Shown here one piece after another: positions 1 through 10,037 of a stretch of 64,000 nt of DNA (the stretch's first letter is position 1; the number at the start of each line of letters is the position of its first letter). Source of the stretch: Anodontia alba (Eukaryota; Mollusca; Bivalvia; Lucinida; Lucinidae); the NCBI GenBank assembly GCA_964016985.1, contig OZ024824.1, forward strand, positions 47,103,168 to 47,167,167. Direction: 5' to 3'. The notes beneath the pieces are model-generated. The model made no database searches. It was not told the DNA's origin and saw only the letters and a program-made list of their open reading frames with translations. The position numbers were made by a program, and so were the translations under genes.

Positions 1-405
1 TTTAATAGCAAGAACAAGAAAGGGAAATAACTCTAAGGGACCTGGCCCCATGGCCCTTGTTTTCTTTCCCACAATACTAGTCATACTTGTCATGTGTACA
101 AAATTTCCAGTTTCTAGGTAAAGTAGTTCCTGAGATATCTTTGACACAAAATTAAGAAAAATGCAAAATTTAATAGCAAGAACAAGAAAGGGAAATAACT
201 CTAAGGGACCTGGCCCCATGGCCCTTATTTTCTTTCCCACAATACAACTAGTCATACTTGTCATGGGTACAAAATTTCAAGTTTCTAGGTAAAGTAGTTC
301 CTGAGATATCTTTGACACAAAATAAATGTTAACAGACTGACAGACACACAGAAAAGACAAGAACTATATACCCCCATTGCATACTTCGTATGCCGGGGGT
401 ATAAA
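1..405 (+). mobile_element. Family R tandem unit with 3' hairpin (CATAA superfamily), 5' end outside window
   Basis: Two copies of a 168-bp unit are visible, starting at 1 and 169, each with GGAAATAACTCTAAGGGACC and ending AAGTAGTTCCTGAGATATCT. The second is followed by AACAGACTGACAGACAC and a hairpin at 368-402 whose arms ATACCCCC and GGGGGTAT enclose GCATAC-TTC-GTATGC. No coding potential is seen. The architecture (tandem core, GACAGAC-type linker, terminal C-run/G-run hairpin) is shared with many other blocks here. I infer a non-autonomous Helentron-like element; only the 3' part lies in the window. Confidence 0.7.
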
Positions 406-753
406 TAACTTGCCCATATGGCCATAACTTGCCCATATGGGCATAACTTTAGTTATTTACAAAAAATATACATATTATAAAATAAAATTTGCACGCTAGT
501 GGTTAGCGCACTCGACTTTCAAGTGGGATGTCGTTAGTTCAAATCCGCTCAGTTCGAGACAAATTTTCAGACCATTAGTACGCCTAACTAATACTCAACT
601 TGCCCTGGGTTGAGTATAAAGTGGGCAGGGCAGCGCTTGGTGACAGACAACAGCACCAAGTGTGCATGGGTGATCCATGAAAGCAAGGCTGTACAAATAC
701 ATGTACACAAGAATGGCCGCTGCCTCTATGTGCCACGGGTGCCTGGTAGCATT
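406..753. other. Intervening sequence with a short doublet
   Basis: The stretch opens with a doublet built on AACTTGCCCATATGG (about 408-450) and then contains the tRNA-like SINE head at 489-563. The rest, including a TGCCCTGGGTTGAGTATAAAG segment near 600-620, shows no convincing gene. A 77-codon open frame from 677 crosses into the family A head and is not credible. Confidence 0.5.
489..563 (+). mobile_element. tRNA-derived SINE head
   Basis: A pol III A-box-like stretch (CTAGTGGTTAGCGCACTCG) and a B-box-like stretch (TTAGTTCAAATCCG) are spaced as in a tRNA. No clean acceptor stem can be closed, so I call a tRNA-derived SINE head rather than a functional tRNA. The body probably continues towards 660. 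Target duplications were not identified. Confidence 0.45.
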
Positions 754-1029
754 AACAAGAGGCCCATGGGCCACGACTCACTCACCTGATTGTCATAACC
801 ACTGCAGATATGCAGATGTTATGCAACATTTTCCCATCCTGTCATCGCAACCAATGAAAAGATCATCATTTGAGCAATTCTTAGTTTTGAAGAAGAATAT
901 ATGGGCCTGACAGTCAATGGAGCATAATCATTTGAATAAATTATCAATCACATTTCAACAGTAGGATCAATGCGAAATTTGGTGGAAATTGGCTAAGTGG
1001 TTTCTGAAGAATCATGATTTTATACATGT

Positions 1030-1170
1030 TTGTTTGTTTGTCTTGAGGTTTTATGGCCCAGTCAACCCAATGGGGTCATATCCAGCGCGGTCAGTTTACC
1101 TAACCACACATTTACTGGGCAGGCTTAGTCCTCTAAGCGGTTAACCAGTATTGTGCACATTCTTTCGATC
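1030..1170 (-). mobile_element. SINE 3' half inserted in family A, with target duplication
   Basis: The segment begins with GTTTG repeats and TTGAGGTTTTATGGCCCAG and matches the 3' part of the SINE at 19428-19728 and 35612-35778. It is flanked by TTATACATGT at 1020-1029 and 1171-1180, a 10-bp target-site duplication. Uninterrupted homologous sites exist in the other ACAAGAGG elements (around 25605, 42390 and 54175). It is a 5'-truncated, minus-orientation insertion. Confidence 0.8.
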
Positions 1171-3084
1171 TTATACATGTAAACAGCACAGTGGTAGGGA
1201 AATATAATAAATATAAACAAGATGACGGCCATCTTAGATTTCCAATCAGAACAATTTTAACTACTGTTGATCTACAAGTCACTTCGATACTTTCAATATA
1301 AATGTATTAGGACCATACAAATGCATGGGGAAGCAAATTTCAACATAGAACCATCATTTTAGCAATTTTGGTAGATCTGTCCCCCATAATATGTGCAAAG
1401 ATTAGGGCCCAGGGTTTATTTGGTTCTGGAGAAGAAGATTTTAAAGGTTTTTACCATACATGGGCATGGCAGCCATTTTGATCAATGGACCATGCCCATT
1501 TTAGCAATCTTTCATTCTCTTGCCCAAGGAGGCTCCGCATGATATTTGAGTAACACTGGCCAAGAGGCTTCAGAGGAAAAATCATTTGAAATTATCAACA
1601 TTTTTTCCATACAAATGTATGGGGCCCAAACAAATGCATATAGAAGCAAACTTGACCTTGCCGTAAAAAGGTCAAATGTCAATGTATGACAATTATTTTA
1701 GCAACTTTGGTAGACCGCCCGTTCCCAATGATATATGCAAAGATTCAGCCATAAGGCATTCTCGGTTTTGGAGAATAAGATTTTTAAATGTTTTTTCCCA
1801 TACAAATGCATAGGAAAGCAAACTTGACCTTGCCGTCAAATGTCAATGTAAGCATTATTTTAGCAACTTTGGTAGACCCCCTTCCCCGATGATTTAAGCA
1901 AAGATTCAGCCCCAAGGCATCCTCCGTTCTGGAGAAGAAGATTTTTAAATGTTTTTACCATATATGGGCATGGTGGCCATCTTGGTCAACGAACCCAGAC
2001 CATTTTAGCAATCTTTCATTCCCCCAACCTAAGGAGGCTCCACATGAAATTTGAGCAAACTTGGCCCAGAGGCTCCAGAGGAGAAGTCGTTTGAAATTCT
2101 GAATATTTTTCCCATACAAATGCATAAGGAAGCAAAACTGACCTCATCGTAAAAAGGTCAAATGTCAATGTACGACCATTATTTTAGAAACTTTGGTAGA
2201 CCTCCTGTTTCCAATGATATATGTAAAGATTCAGCCACAAGGCATCCTCAGTTTTGGAGAAGAAGACTTTTAAAGGTTTTTCCCATACAAATGCATAGGG
2301 AAGCAAACGACCTTGCCGTAAAAAGGTCAAATGTCAATATACGACCTTTATTTTAGCAATTTTGGTAGATCTCCAGTTCCCAATGGCTTATGCAAAGATT
2401 CAACCCCAAAGCATCCTCGGTTCTGGAGAAGGAGATTTTTAAAGGTTTTTACCATATATGGGCATGGCGGCCATCTTGGTCAAAGAACCACAACCATTTT
2501 AGCAATCTTTCATTCCCCCAACCTAAGGAGGCTCCGTATGAAATTTGAGCAAAATTGGCCCAGAGGCTCCAGAGGAGAAGTCGTTTGAAATTCTGAATAT
2601 TTTTCCCATACAAATGCATAAGGAAGCAAAACTGACCTCACCGTAAAAAGGTCAAATGTCAATGTATGACCATTATTTTAGCAACTTTGGTAGACCTCCT
2701 GTTTCCGATGATATATGTAAAGGTTCAGCCATAAGGCATCCTCTGTTTTGGAAAACAAGATTTTTAAAGGTTTTTCCCATACAAATGCATAGGGAAGCAA
2801 ACTTGACCTTGCCGTAAAAAGGTCAAATGTCAATATACGACCTTTATTTTAGCAATTTTGGTAGACCTCCTGTCCCCGATGACTTATGCAATGATTCAGC
2901 CCCAAGGCATCCTCGGTTCTTGAGAAGAAGATTTTTAAAGGTTTTTACCATACATGGGCATGGCGGCCATCTTGGTCAATGGACTGTGACCATTTTAGCA
3001 ATTTTTCGTTCCCCCAACCTAACGAGGCTCCATATGAAATTTGAGCAAAATTGGCTCAGGGGCTTCAGAGAAGTCGTTTGAAAA

Positions 3085-3123
3085 TGTTAACGGACGGACG
3101 GACGGACGGACGGACGACGGACG
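3085..3123 (+). repeat. (ACGG)n microsatellite near the element 3' end
   Basis: A run of GGAC/ACGG tetranucleotides sits immediately 5' of the terminal GTGATCAC and hairpin. The same tract recurs before the tails near 27560-27620 and 31940-31985 and, shortened, in most other families. It is typical of pearl-like bivalve elements. Confidence 0.85.
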
Positions 3124-3173
3124 AAAAGTGATCACAATAGCTCATCCTGAGCATAGCTCAGGTGAGCTAAAAA

Positions 3174-3595
3174 TCCACACAACACTATAACCTCTAAACA
3201 ATATGCTGCAAAAAGTTTACGGAAATTTTTAAAGGGGCATAAATGCCAATATTTGGTGTACTGTAACCTCAAAATAATATACCCTGCTCAACATCATCAT
3301 CTATTTATGAAGTTTCAGCTTGATTGGATGTAAACTGTAGGAGGAGTTAGCCAGAAACCACAAATTTACAGAAATTAGCAAAGGGGCATAACTCTGCTAA
3401 TATTTGGTGGACTGTAACTTCGAAATAATATGCACTGCTCCACATCATAGTCTAACTATAAATCAAGTTTCACCTTGATTAGATGAAAACTGTAGGAGGA
3501 GTTAGCCAGAAACGAAAAAGTTTACAGACAGACGGACGACGAACGCCAGACCCCGTAACATAATACATCCCATTTTTCAAACGGGCATAAAAAGA
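3174..3595 (+). mobile_element. Family G tandem units with 3' hairpin
   Basis: There are two to three units with AATATTTGGTGTACTGTAAC, AAAGGGGCATAACTCTGC and AACTGTAGGAGGAGTTAGCC. They are followed by CAGACAGACGGACGACG and a terminal hairpin (CCCATTTTTCAAACGGG then CATAAAA). The same family recurs inverted at 60866-61683 and degraded within 12620-13300. There is no head directly upstream, so the block abuts the family A tail. Non-coding. Confidence 0.65.
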
Positions 3596-4170
3596 TGGAG
3601 GCATAACAATCACAAACTAGATCTGGTTAAAGTTAAAGCATATGCAAAATTTAATCAAAATTCATGGATTCATTCACTAGATATTGAGCGGAAACTATAT
3701 TCTGACAATAACCAAGGGCCATAACTCTTGTAAATTTGCAAAACTGGGTGATGTGGTTAAGGTCAATACATATGCAAAATTTGATCAAATTCCATCGATT
3801 CATGTGTGGAAACGAAATTCTGACGATAACCAAGGGCCATAACTCTACTGTAAATTTGCAAAAATAGACGCATAACAATCCCAACCTAGATGTGGTTAAG
3901 GTCAATGCATATGCAAAATCTGATCAAATTCCACTGATTTGTTCACAAGATCCTGAGCAGAAAGGAAATCCCCACTATAACCAAGGGCCATTACTCTGTT
4001 GTAGATTTGAGAAAATGGATGCATAACAACCCCAACTTAGATCCGGTAAACGTCACTGAATATGCAAAATCTGGTCTAATTCTATTAATTCTTTCTCAAG
4101 ATATAGTTTGGAAACCAACTTGGAATAACCAAGGGCCATAACTCTGTTGTAAATTTGCAACAGGTTTCAT
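3596..4170 (+). repeat. Family H tandem units (about four copies)
   Basis: Units of about 130-150 bp carry CATATGCAAAATTTGATCAA and AACCAAGGGCCATAACTC. They are degraded copies with no recognisable head or tail. The block continues directly from the family G tail. AGGGCCATAACTC is shared with families K and N. Confidence 0.6.
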
Positions 4171-5060
4171 ACAGGCAAGGCCAAGTCCAATTCAAGGACT
4201 TTTCAAGGACCAACCTCTTAGTTTTCAAGTACTATAATACTTACATAAATTAGTAAATTCTGGCACTGTCATCCATTGGTTCCACATCCAGCAAAAAATT
4301 TTGGGTTAAAAAACTGACAATTTTTGCCAAATAATGTCACAATGAATTCTCTTAAAACCAAAAGTATTAAGTTGCGGTGTGGTTGCAGTTTCTGTTTTAA
4401 CCTGTGAGAAATTTACGAATGTCCGAGACATCGCTTTTTCTTGTTTCTTATGCCCCTCTCCCTGCGCCTGTGACCGCAATGTACTTTCACCCAGTTGTAT
4501 TGATGTCCTTATTACATGGCCAACAGTGCGCCTTGTTCACTGTTTCCTTTACCCAAGGATATCGTTTTGGCCATAAACACACTTTCCCATTACGCAGAAA
4601 TAAATTCAGGTTCTAAAAAAACACAAACTAAAGAACCACTGACGCCATTTTTGTTTTTTGTTTAGTCTGGTTATTGGAATTGACTTTTTTCAGTGATAAA
4701 AGTTGTCAAAATCGCCCAGTACCAGTCTGCAAGGGAGACAATCCAAACATCAAGTACGAAACATTCGAACCTATGTGTATTCAAACTTTGTTTTTGTGCT
4801 AAGCACATTCGACCTCTTTAATTATGGCACTCCTGCACCTCTATCGTTGCTCGAAGTTGCCGATTATTTTCTAGGAACTTTATTTCTGATTCTCACAGAG
4901 ATTTAAAATTGTCTAGAATACAAGAAAATGTGAAATTCAAGTACTTTTCAAGGTCTATGGACAGTTTTCAAGGGCTTTTCAAGACAAATTTTGTTTTCAA
5001 GGACTTTTCAAGACTGCCCTTCATTTTCAAATACTTTTCAAGCCTGTGCGAATCCTGTGC
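4171..5060. repeat. Unique stretch flanked by TTTTCAAGGAC-rich runs
   Basis: Short runs of TTCAAGGACTTTTCAAGGAC occur at 4188-4215 and again, more extended, at 4935-5045, bracketing about 700 bp of unrecognised sequence. Open frames of up to 67 codons inside (4379-4906) lack splice context and conserved features, so I do not call them genes. The bracketed segment could be a dispersed repeat. Confidence 0.4.
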
Positions 5061-8060
5061 AACAAGAGGCCCATGGGCCACAGCTCTCTTACCTGAGTGA
5101 AATAGCCACTGCAGATATGCATTTGTTATGCAAAATTTTTTTTCAATTCTGTCATTGCAACTAATGAATGGTTTTGAAGAAGAAGAAAGTGTTTTTTTTT
5201 ACACATTCTTCATCAAATTATCATTTTTTGGTTTAGGGGCTAGCTAATGCATTTTAAATGGAATAAACCTCAAAATACCTCATAATTATGTCCAAAATTT
5301 CGGACGGTATAACATAATACACTTGCCACTTTTTGTGACTAGGCATAAACATGCAATTTAATCATTTTCCCATTATAAGTCAATGGGAGCTTTCTGTTGC
5401 TATGGCAACCAAACCAATAGGCAGACAACCATAATTTTAGCTATTTTGAATTGCCTTTACCCAAGCAACTTTTGTACCAAATTAAGAGTCATACCACTTC
5501 AGTGATTGCAAAGTTGCCATTTGAAAAAAGTTTTATTTTCAAAATTGCATGTTGCAATGGCAACAAAACAAAATGGCCACCGGTCATAAAACATATGAAC
5601 TGTCATCACATGATCATAACTGCCAAATATGGCTCACATGACTTCACTGGTAATGGAGAAAGTGCAATTTAACCATTTTCCCATTATAAGTCTACCGAAG
5701 CTTTCTGTTGCCATGGCAACCAAACCAAGAGGCAGATCGCCAACTTTTCACTATTTTGAATTGTCCTTAGCCAAGCAACATTTGTACCAATTAGAGTCCT
5801 ACTGCATCAGCGGTTTCGGAGGAGTTGTCATTTAAAAAAAAATGTATTAAAATTAATGTTGCCATAGCAACCAAACAAAATGGCCACAGTGGAGGAGTTG
5901 TCATTTAAAAAATTCTTTTTTTTTTTTAATTTAATGTTGCCATGGCAACCAAACAAAATGGCCACTAGTCATCAAACACATAAACTGGGTAGACAATCAT
6001 CTAATCATCATAAATGCAAAATATGGTTCATATCACTTCACTGGTTATGGAGAAAATGCCATTTAACCATTTTCCAATTATAAGTCTATGGGAGCTTTCT
6101 GTTGCCATGGCAACCAAACTAAGAGGCAGACTGCCAAATTTTTTGCTATTTTAAATTGTCCTTAGCCGAGCAACATTTGTACCAATTTAGAGTCCTACTG
6201 CATCAGTGGTTTCGGAGGAGTCGTCATTTAAAAAAAAATAAATAAAATTAATGTTGCCATGGCAACCAAACAAAATGGCCACTGGTCATCTAACACATAA
6301 ACTGGGTAGACAATCATCAGATGATCATAATTGCCAAATATGGTTCACATCACTTCACTGGTTATGGAGAAAATGCAATTTAACATTTTCCCATTATAAG
6401 TCTATGTGAGTTTTCTGTTGCAATGGCAACCAAACCAAGAGGCAGATCACCACAATCCTAGCTATTTTGAATTGCCCTTAGCCAAGTAACATTTGTACCA
6501 AATTAGAGTCATACTGCTTTAGTGAAATTGTCATTTAAAAAATTCCTTTTTTAAATTTTAATGTTGCCATGGCAACCAAACAAAATGGCCACATGTCATA
6601 AAACCCATGAACTGGGTAGACAATCATCAAATGATCATAAATGCCAAACATCACTTCACTGGTTATGGAGAAAATACAATTTAACCCTTTTCCCATTATA
6701 AGTCTATGGGAGCTTTCTGTTGCCATGGCAAGCAAACCAAAAGGCAGATCACCGTAATATTAGGTATTTTGAATTGCCCTTACCCAAGCAACATTTGAAC
6801 CAAACAGAGTCATACTGCTTCAGTGGTTTGAAGTTGTTTTTTAAAAAAATCCTTTTTCGAAACTGAAAGTTGCCATGGCAACTAAACAAAATAGCAGCTG
6901 GTCATCAAACACATAAACTGGGTAGACAATCATCAGGTGATCATAACTGCCATATATGGTTCACATCACTTCAGTGGTTATGAAGAAAATGCAATTTTAA
7001 CCATTTTCCCATTATAAGTATGGGAGCTTTCTGTTGCCATGACAAACAAACCAAGAGGCAGATCACCATAATTTTAGCTATTTTGGATTGCCCTTACCCA
7101 TGCAACATTTCTACCAAATGTTCTGTTGCCTGGGCAACCAAATCAAGAGGCAGACCACCAGAATTTTAGCTTTGTTAAATTGCCCTTACCCAAGCAGCTT
7201 TTGTACCAAATAGAAGTCATATTGCTTCAGTGGTTAAGAAGTTGTCATTTGAAAAAAGTCCTTTTTCAAAATTAAATGTTGCCGTGGCAACCAAACAAAA
7301 TGGCCACCAGACATAAACAAATAAACTGGTTAGACAATCATAAGATGATGATAACTGCCAAATATGGCCCATATCACTACACTGGTTATAGAGAAAATGC
7401 AATTGAACCATTTTCCCATTATAAGTCTATGGGAGTTTCTGTTGCCATGACAACCAAACTAAGAGGCAGACTGCAAAATTTTTCGCTATTTTAATTTATC
7501 CTTAGCCAAGCAACATTTGAACCAAGTTAGAGTCCTACTGCTTCAGTGGTTTTGGAGGAGTTGTCATTTAAAAAATTCCTTTTTTTCATCAAATGATCAT
7601 AAATGCCGAACATCACTCCACTGGTTATGGAGAAAATACAATTTAACCCTTTTCCTATTATGTCTATGGGAGCCTTCTGTTGCCATGGCAACCAAATCAA
7701 GAGGCAAATCACCACAATTTTAGCTATTTTGAATTGCCCTTACCCAAGAAACATTTGAACCAAATTAGAGTCATACTGCTTCAGTGGTTTTGAAGGAGTT
7801 GTCATTTAAAAAATTCCTTTTTCGAAATTGAATGTTGCCATGAAAACCAAACAAAATGGCAGCTGGTCATCAAACACATAAACTGGGTAGACAATCATCA
7901 GATTATCATAACTGCCAAATATGGTTCACATCACTTCAGTGGTTATGGAGAAAATGCAATTTAACCATTTTCCCATTATAAGCATGGGAGAGTTCTGCTG
8001 CCATGACAACCAAACCAAGAGGCAGATCACCATAATTTTAGCTATTTTGGACTGCCCTTA

Positions 8061-8908
8061 GGCCAAAAAAAAAAAATCATTAGATTCTCAGGCCCTGCCG
8101 CATGGACCTAAGCTTTTTTTCCATGTCCAATAAAAAAAACAAAACACATCCGCATCTAGATAAAGTGTGCCGGTGCGTCGCGGTTTTTAAAATCCTAGTT
8201 TTAGATGCAACCGTAGCGTACATGGTCACGTAAAGGCTTGGCTTATTGATTTTTCATTGGATTGAACCTTGCAAGTAAGCATTTTAGCACCATCATTGAT
8301 CAAAATGTCCGCTTAAGTGCAAGTTGTGCAAACAAAACTTGCGTTTCCTCCGTTCTCAAAGCAGATATCTCTGATATCCATCCAGATTTCATCCGTGGCG
8401 ACAGTGCATCTGTCATGGAGCATTATTACGAAAAAGACTGCACAATTGACGAGTTGTATAACTGCATAAAATCAGGATCTATTAGTACTGACTTCTGGTC
8501 CTTCCCGGATAAATTATCAAACCACAATGTTAGTGCGTCAATCGGACGCTCCAAAGTGGACACATTCGACAGAATTTCTGTCAACACATCCTTCTCTGAA
8601 GCTATGTCAACCTTTGGTAGATATATTAAACTGGAGCTGCACAAATTGATTTTTATGGTATCCCTTTACATTTAATACTGGCAACTGCTTAAGACTTAGC
8701 TCCAGATAAGGAGGAATAATGGGGACAAATAAAAATCTAGGTGTCCAAAAATTAAGTATTTTTATGGTAGTATTATTATAAAACGCATTTCATGAAATGT
8801 GTCATTTTAAGGGTTCATGTAATAAAAAAAAAAAGTTTCCTCGCCTGTTTCATGGTTAAAAAAAAAAAAAAAAAAATTCCTACCTGCCTCATTTATTTTT
8901 TTTTGGCC
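8061..8908. mobile_element. Harbinger-like 848-bp insertion with TTA duplication
   Basis: The insert begins GGCCAAAAAAAAAAAAT and ends ATTTATTTTTTTTTTGGCC, giving short inverted ends. TTA stands on both sides (8058-8060 and 8909-8911). Sister units of family M show the uninterrupted site GCCCTTACCC, so the boundaries are well supported. A 3-bp TTA duplication with GG-starting ends fits PIF/Harbinger-type non-autonomous elements; this assignment is inference. It contains an open frame at 8250-8678. Confidence 0.65.
8250..8678 (+). CDS. Unrecognised open frame inside the Harbinger-like insertion
   Basis: About 140 codons are open between the stop at 8247-8249 and the TAA at about 8676. There is no early ATG: the first in-frame ATG is near 8415, within SVMEHYY. 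The peptide is mixed and soluble-looking (DIHPDFIRGDSASVMEHYY, SFPDKLSNHNVSASIGRSKV), unlike the low-complexity frames of the repeat arrays. I recognise no family. It could be an exon-like fragment captured by the element, a decayed transposon gene, or chance. A 72-codon antisense frame overlaps it. Confidence 0.35.
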
Positions 8909-9353
8909 TTACCCATGCAACATTAGTACCAAATTAGAGCCAAGCTGCTTCTGTGGTTTTGAAGGAGTTGTCATTTAAGAAATTCCTTTTACAAAATTGA
9001 ATGTTGCCATGGCAACCAAACAAAATTGTTGCTGGTCATAAAACAAATAAACTGGGTAGATCATAACTGCCAAATATGGTTCACATCACTTCAGTGGTTA
9101 TGGAAAAAAAGCAATTTAACTATTTATAAGTCTATGGGAGCTTTCTGTTGCCACAGCAAACAAATCAAAAGCCAGATCACCATAATTTTAGCTATTTTTA
9201 AATCCCCTACCAAAGCAACATTCTTACCAAATTAGTGACAAATCCCATAACAATGGCTTTGGAGGAGTTGTCGTTTGAAAGTGTTAACGGACGATGGATG
9301 ACAGACAAAAAGTGATCACTATAGCTCATTCTGAGCTTAGCTCAGGTGAGCTA

Positions 9354-10037
9354 AAAATGAAATCCTACATCATACAGAGAACTGAAGTTGCCTGTGGTTT
9401 CTGCAGTTAAGCGGCCCCAGGAACGATGTAACATGGCGTTTACTGCTGAGCACGCTTCATTTACTCACTGATACCTTGAGCCACTCTAACGCGGAGCATT
9501 TTTAATCATCTGTATCCTGAGCTCCATGTTAAGTCGTAGCATTTAATTGATTTGCAAATATGCAAATTTCTAGCTCCACTTGTTTTCAGCCAATGAATAT
9601 ACTTGTTACAAACAGAATTGGAAATTCTACTTTCACTTCTGGAAAAAAAAAATCAAATTCACTTGCCCTGTATTTTTAAGTGGTTTTGGTCACTGAAAAA
9701 TAATGGAAAATGTGACAAATGACCGGCCTGAGAGGCTGAACAACAGAAATTCCAATGAATCAGATTTCTCTGGCTACTCATTGGATGCAACACAGGAACA
9801 AGACTGCATATCTCCAGCTTTTTCTCGAATCATTAGCTACAGAGTTGTTTATTGCTGTGGGTGAGGGTCCTCTTTAGAATTATCTATTCCTGTTTGCGGG
9901 GGTCCTATGAAAACTGGGGGTGGGGTCTGGATGAAACTGAGTTATGTTGTGGGTGGTAGGGTTTGTTGATATTTTGATCTTGATTTGATAGTGGGGCTAA
10001 CAGTAAATTTAATCTCATGGGTGGTGGGGGTAAAAAA
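9354..10037. other. Non-repetitive stretch without recognisable gene
   Basis: Nothing with coding features is seen. It contains ordinary mixed sequence and a G-rich part near 9895-10030 (GGGGGTGGGG-type words). A 63-codon antisense frame across the G-rich part is low complexity. Confidence 0.4.

Larger units (their letters stand above)
754..3172 (+). mobile_element. Family A pearl/HINE-like element, complete
   Basis: It starts ACAAGAGGCCCATGGGCC followed by CTCACCTGA and ends GCTCAGGTGAGCTAAAAA. Between lie a head region, one partial family D unit (AAGATGACGGCCATCTTAG near 1220), then about seven alternating core units of about 165 bp. One unit type carries TTGACCTTGCCGTAAAAAGG; the other carries GGGCATGGCGGCCATCTTGG and AGGAGGCTCC. 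An (ACGG)n tract and the palindrome GTGATCAC precede the tail. The head motif GCTCACCTGAG is the inverse complement of the tail motif CTCAGGTGAGC. Several 60-85 codon frames inside are repeat artefacts. A SINE fragment is inserted at 1030-1170. Known family: bivalve pearl elements; the exact subfamily is not determined. Confidence 0.8.
5062..9353 (+). mobile_element. Family M pearl-like element, 4.3 kb
   Basis: It starts ACAAGAGGCCCATGGGCC and ends GCTCAGGTGAGCTAAAAA after a short GGACGATGGATGACAGAC linker. The core is about ten copies of a roughly 310-330 bp unit with TGTTGCCATGGCAACCAAAC twice per unit, ACAAAATGGCCACTGGTCAT and CAGTGGTTTTGAAGGAGTTG. The array is broken by an insertion at 8061-8908. 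The TGCCATGGCAAC word is itself palindromic. Frames of 60-74 codons on both strands are artefacts of the array. Confidence 0.8.

Noticed and set aside
489..563. Functional tRNA gene
   Set aside because: A- and B-box words are present but the acceptor stem does not pair; the same holds for 33249-33322 and 46300-46381.
2331..3081. Repeated frames with MSIYDLYFSNFGR..-like peptides (also 30653-30880, 44505-44825)
   Set aside because: Products of the family A core unit; they stop and shift with unit length and have no domain.
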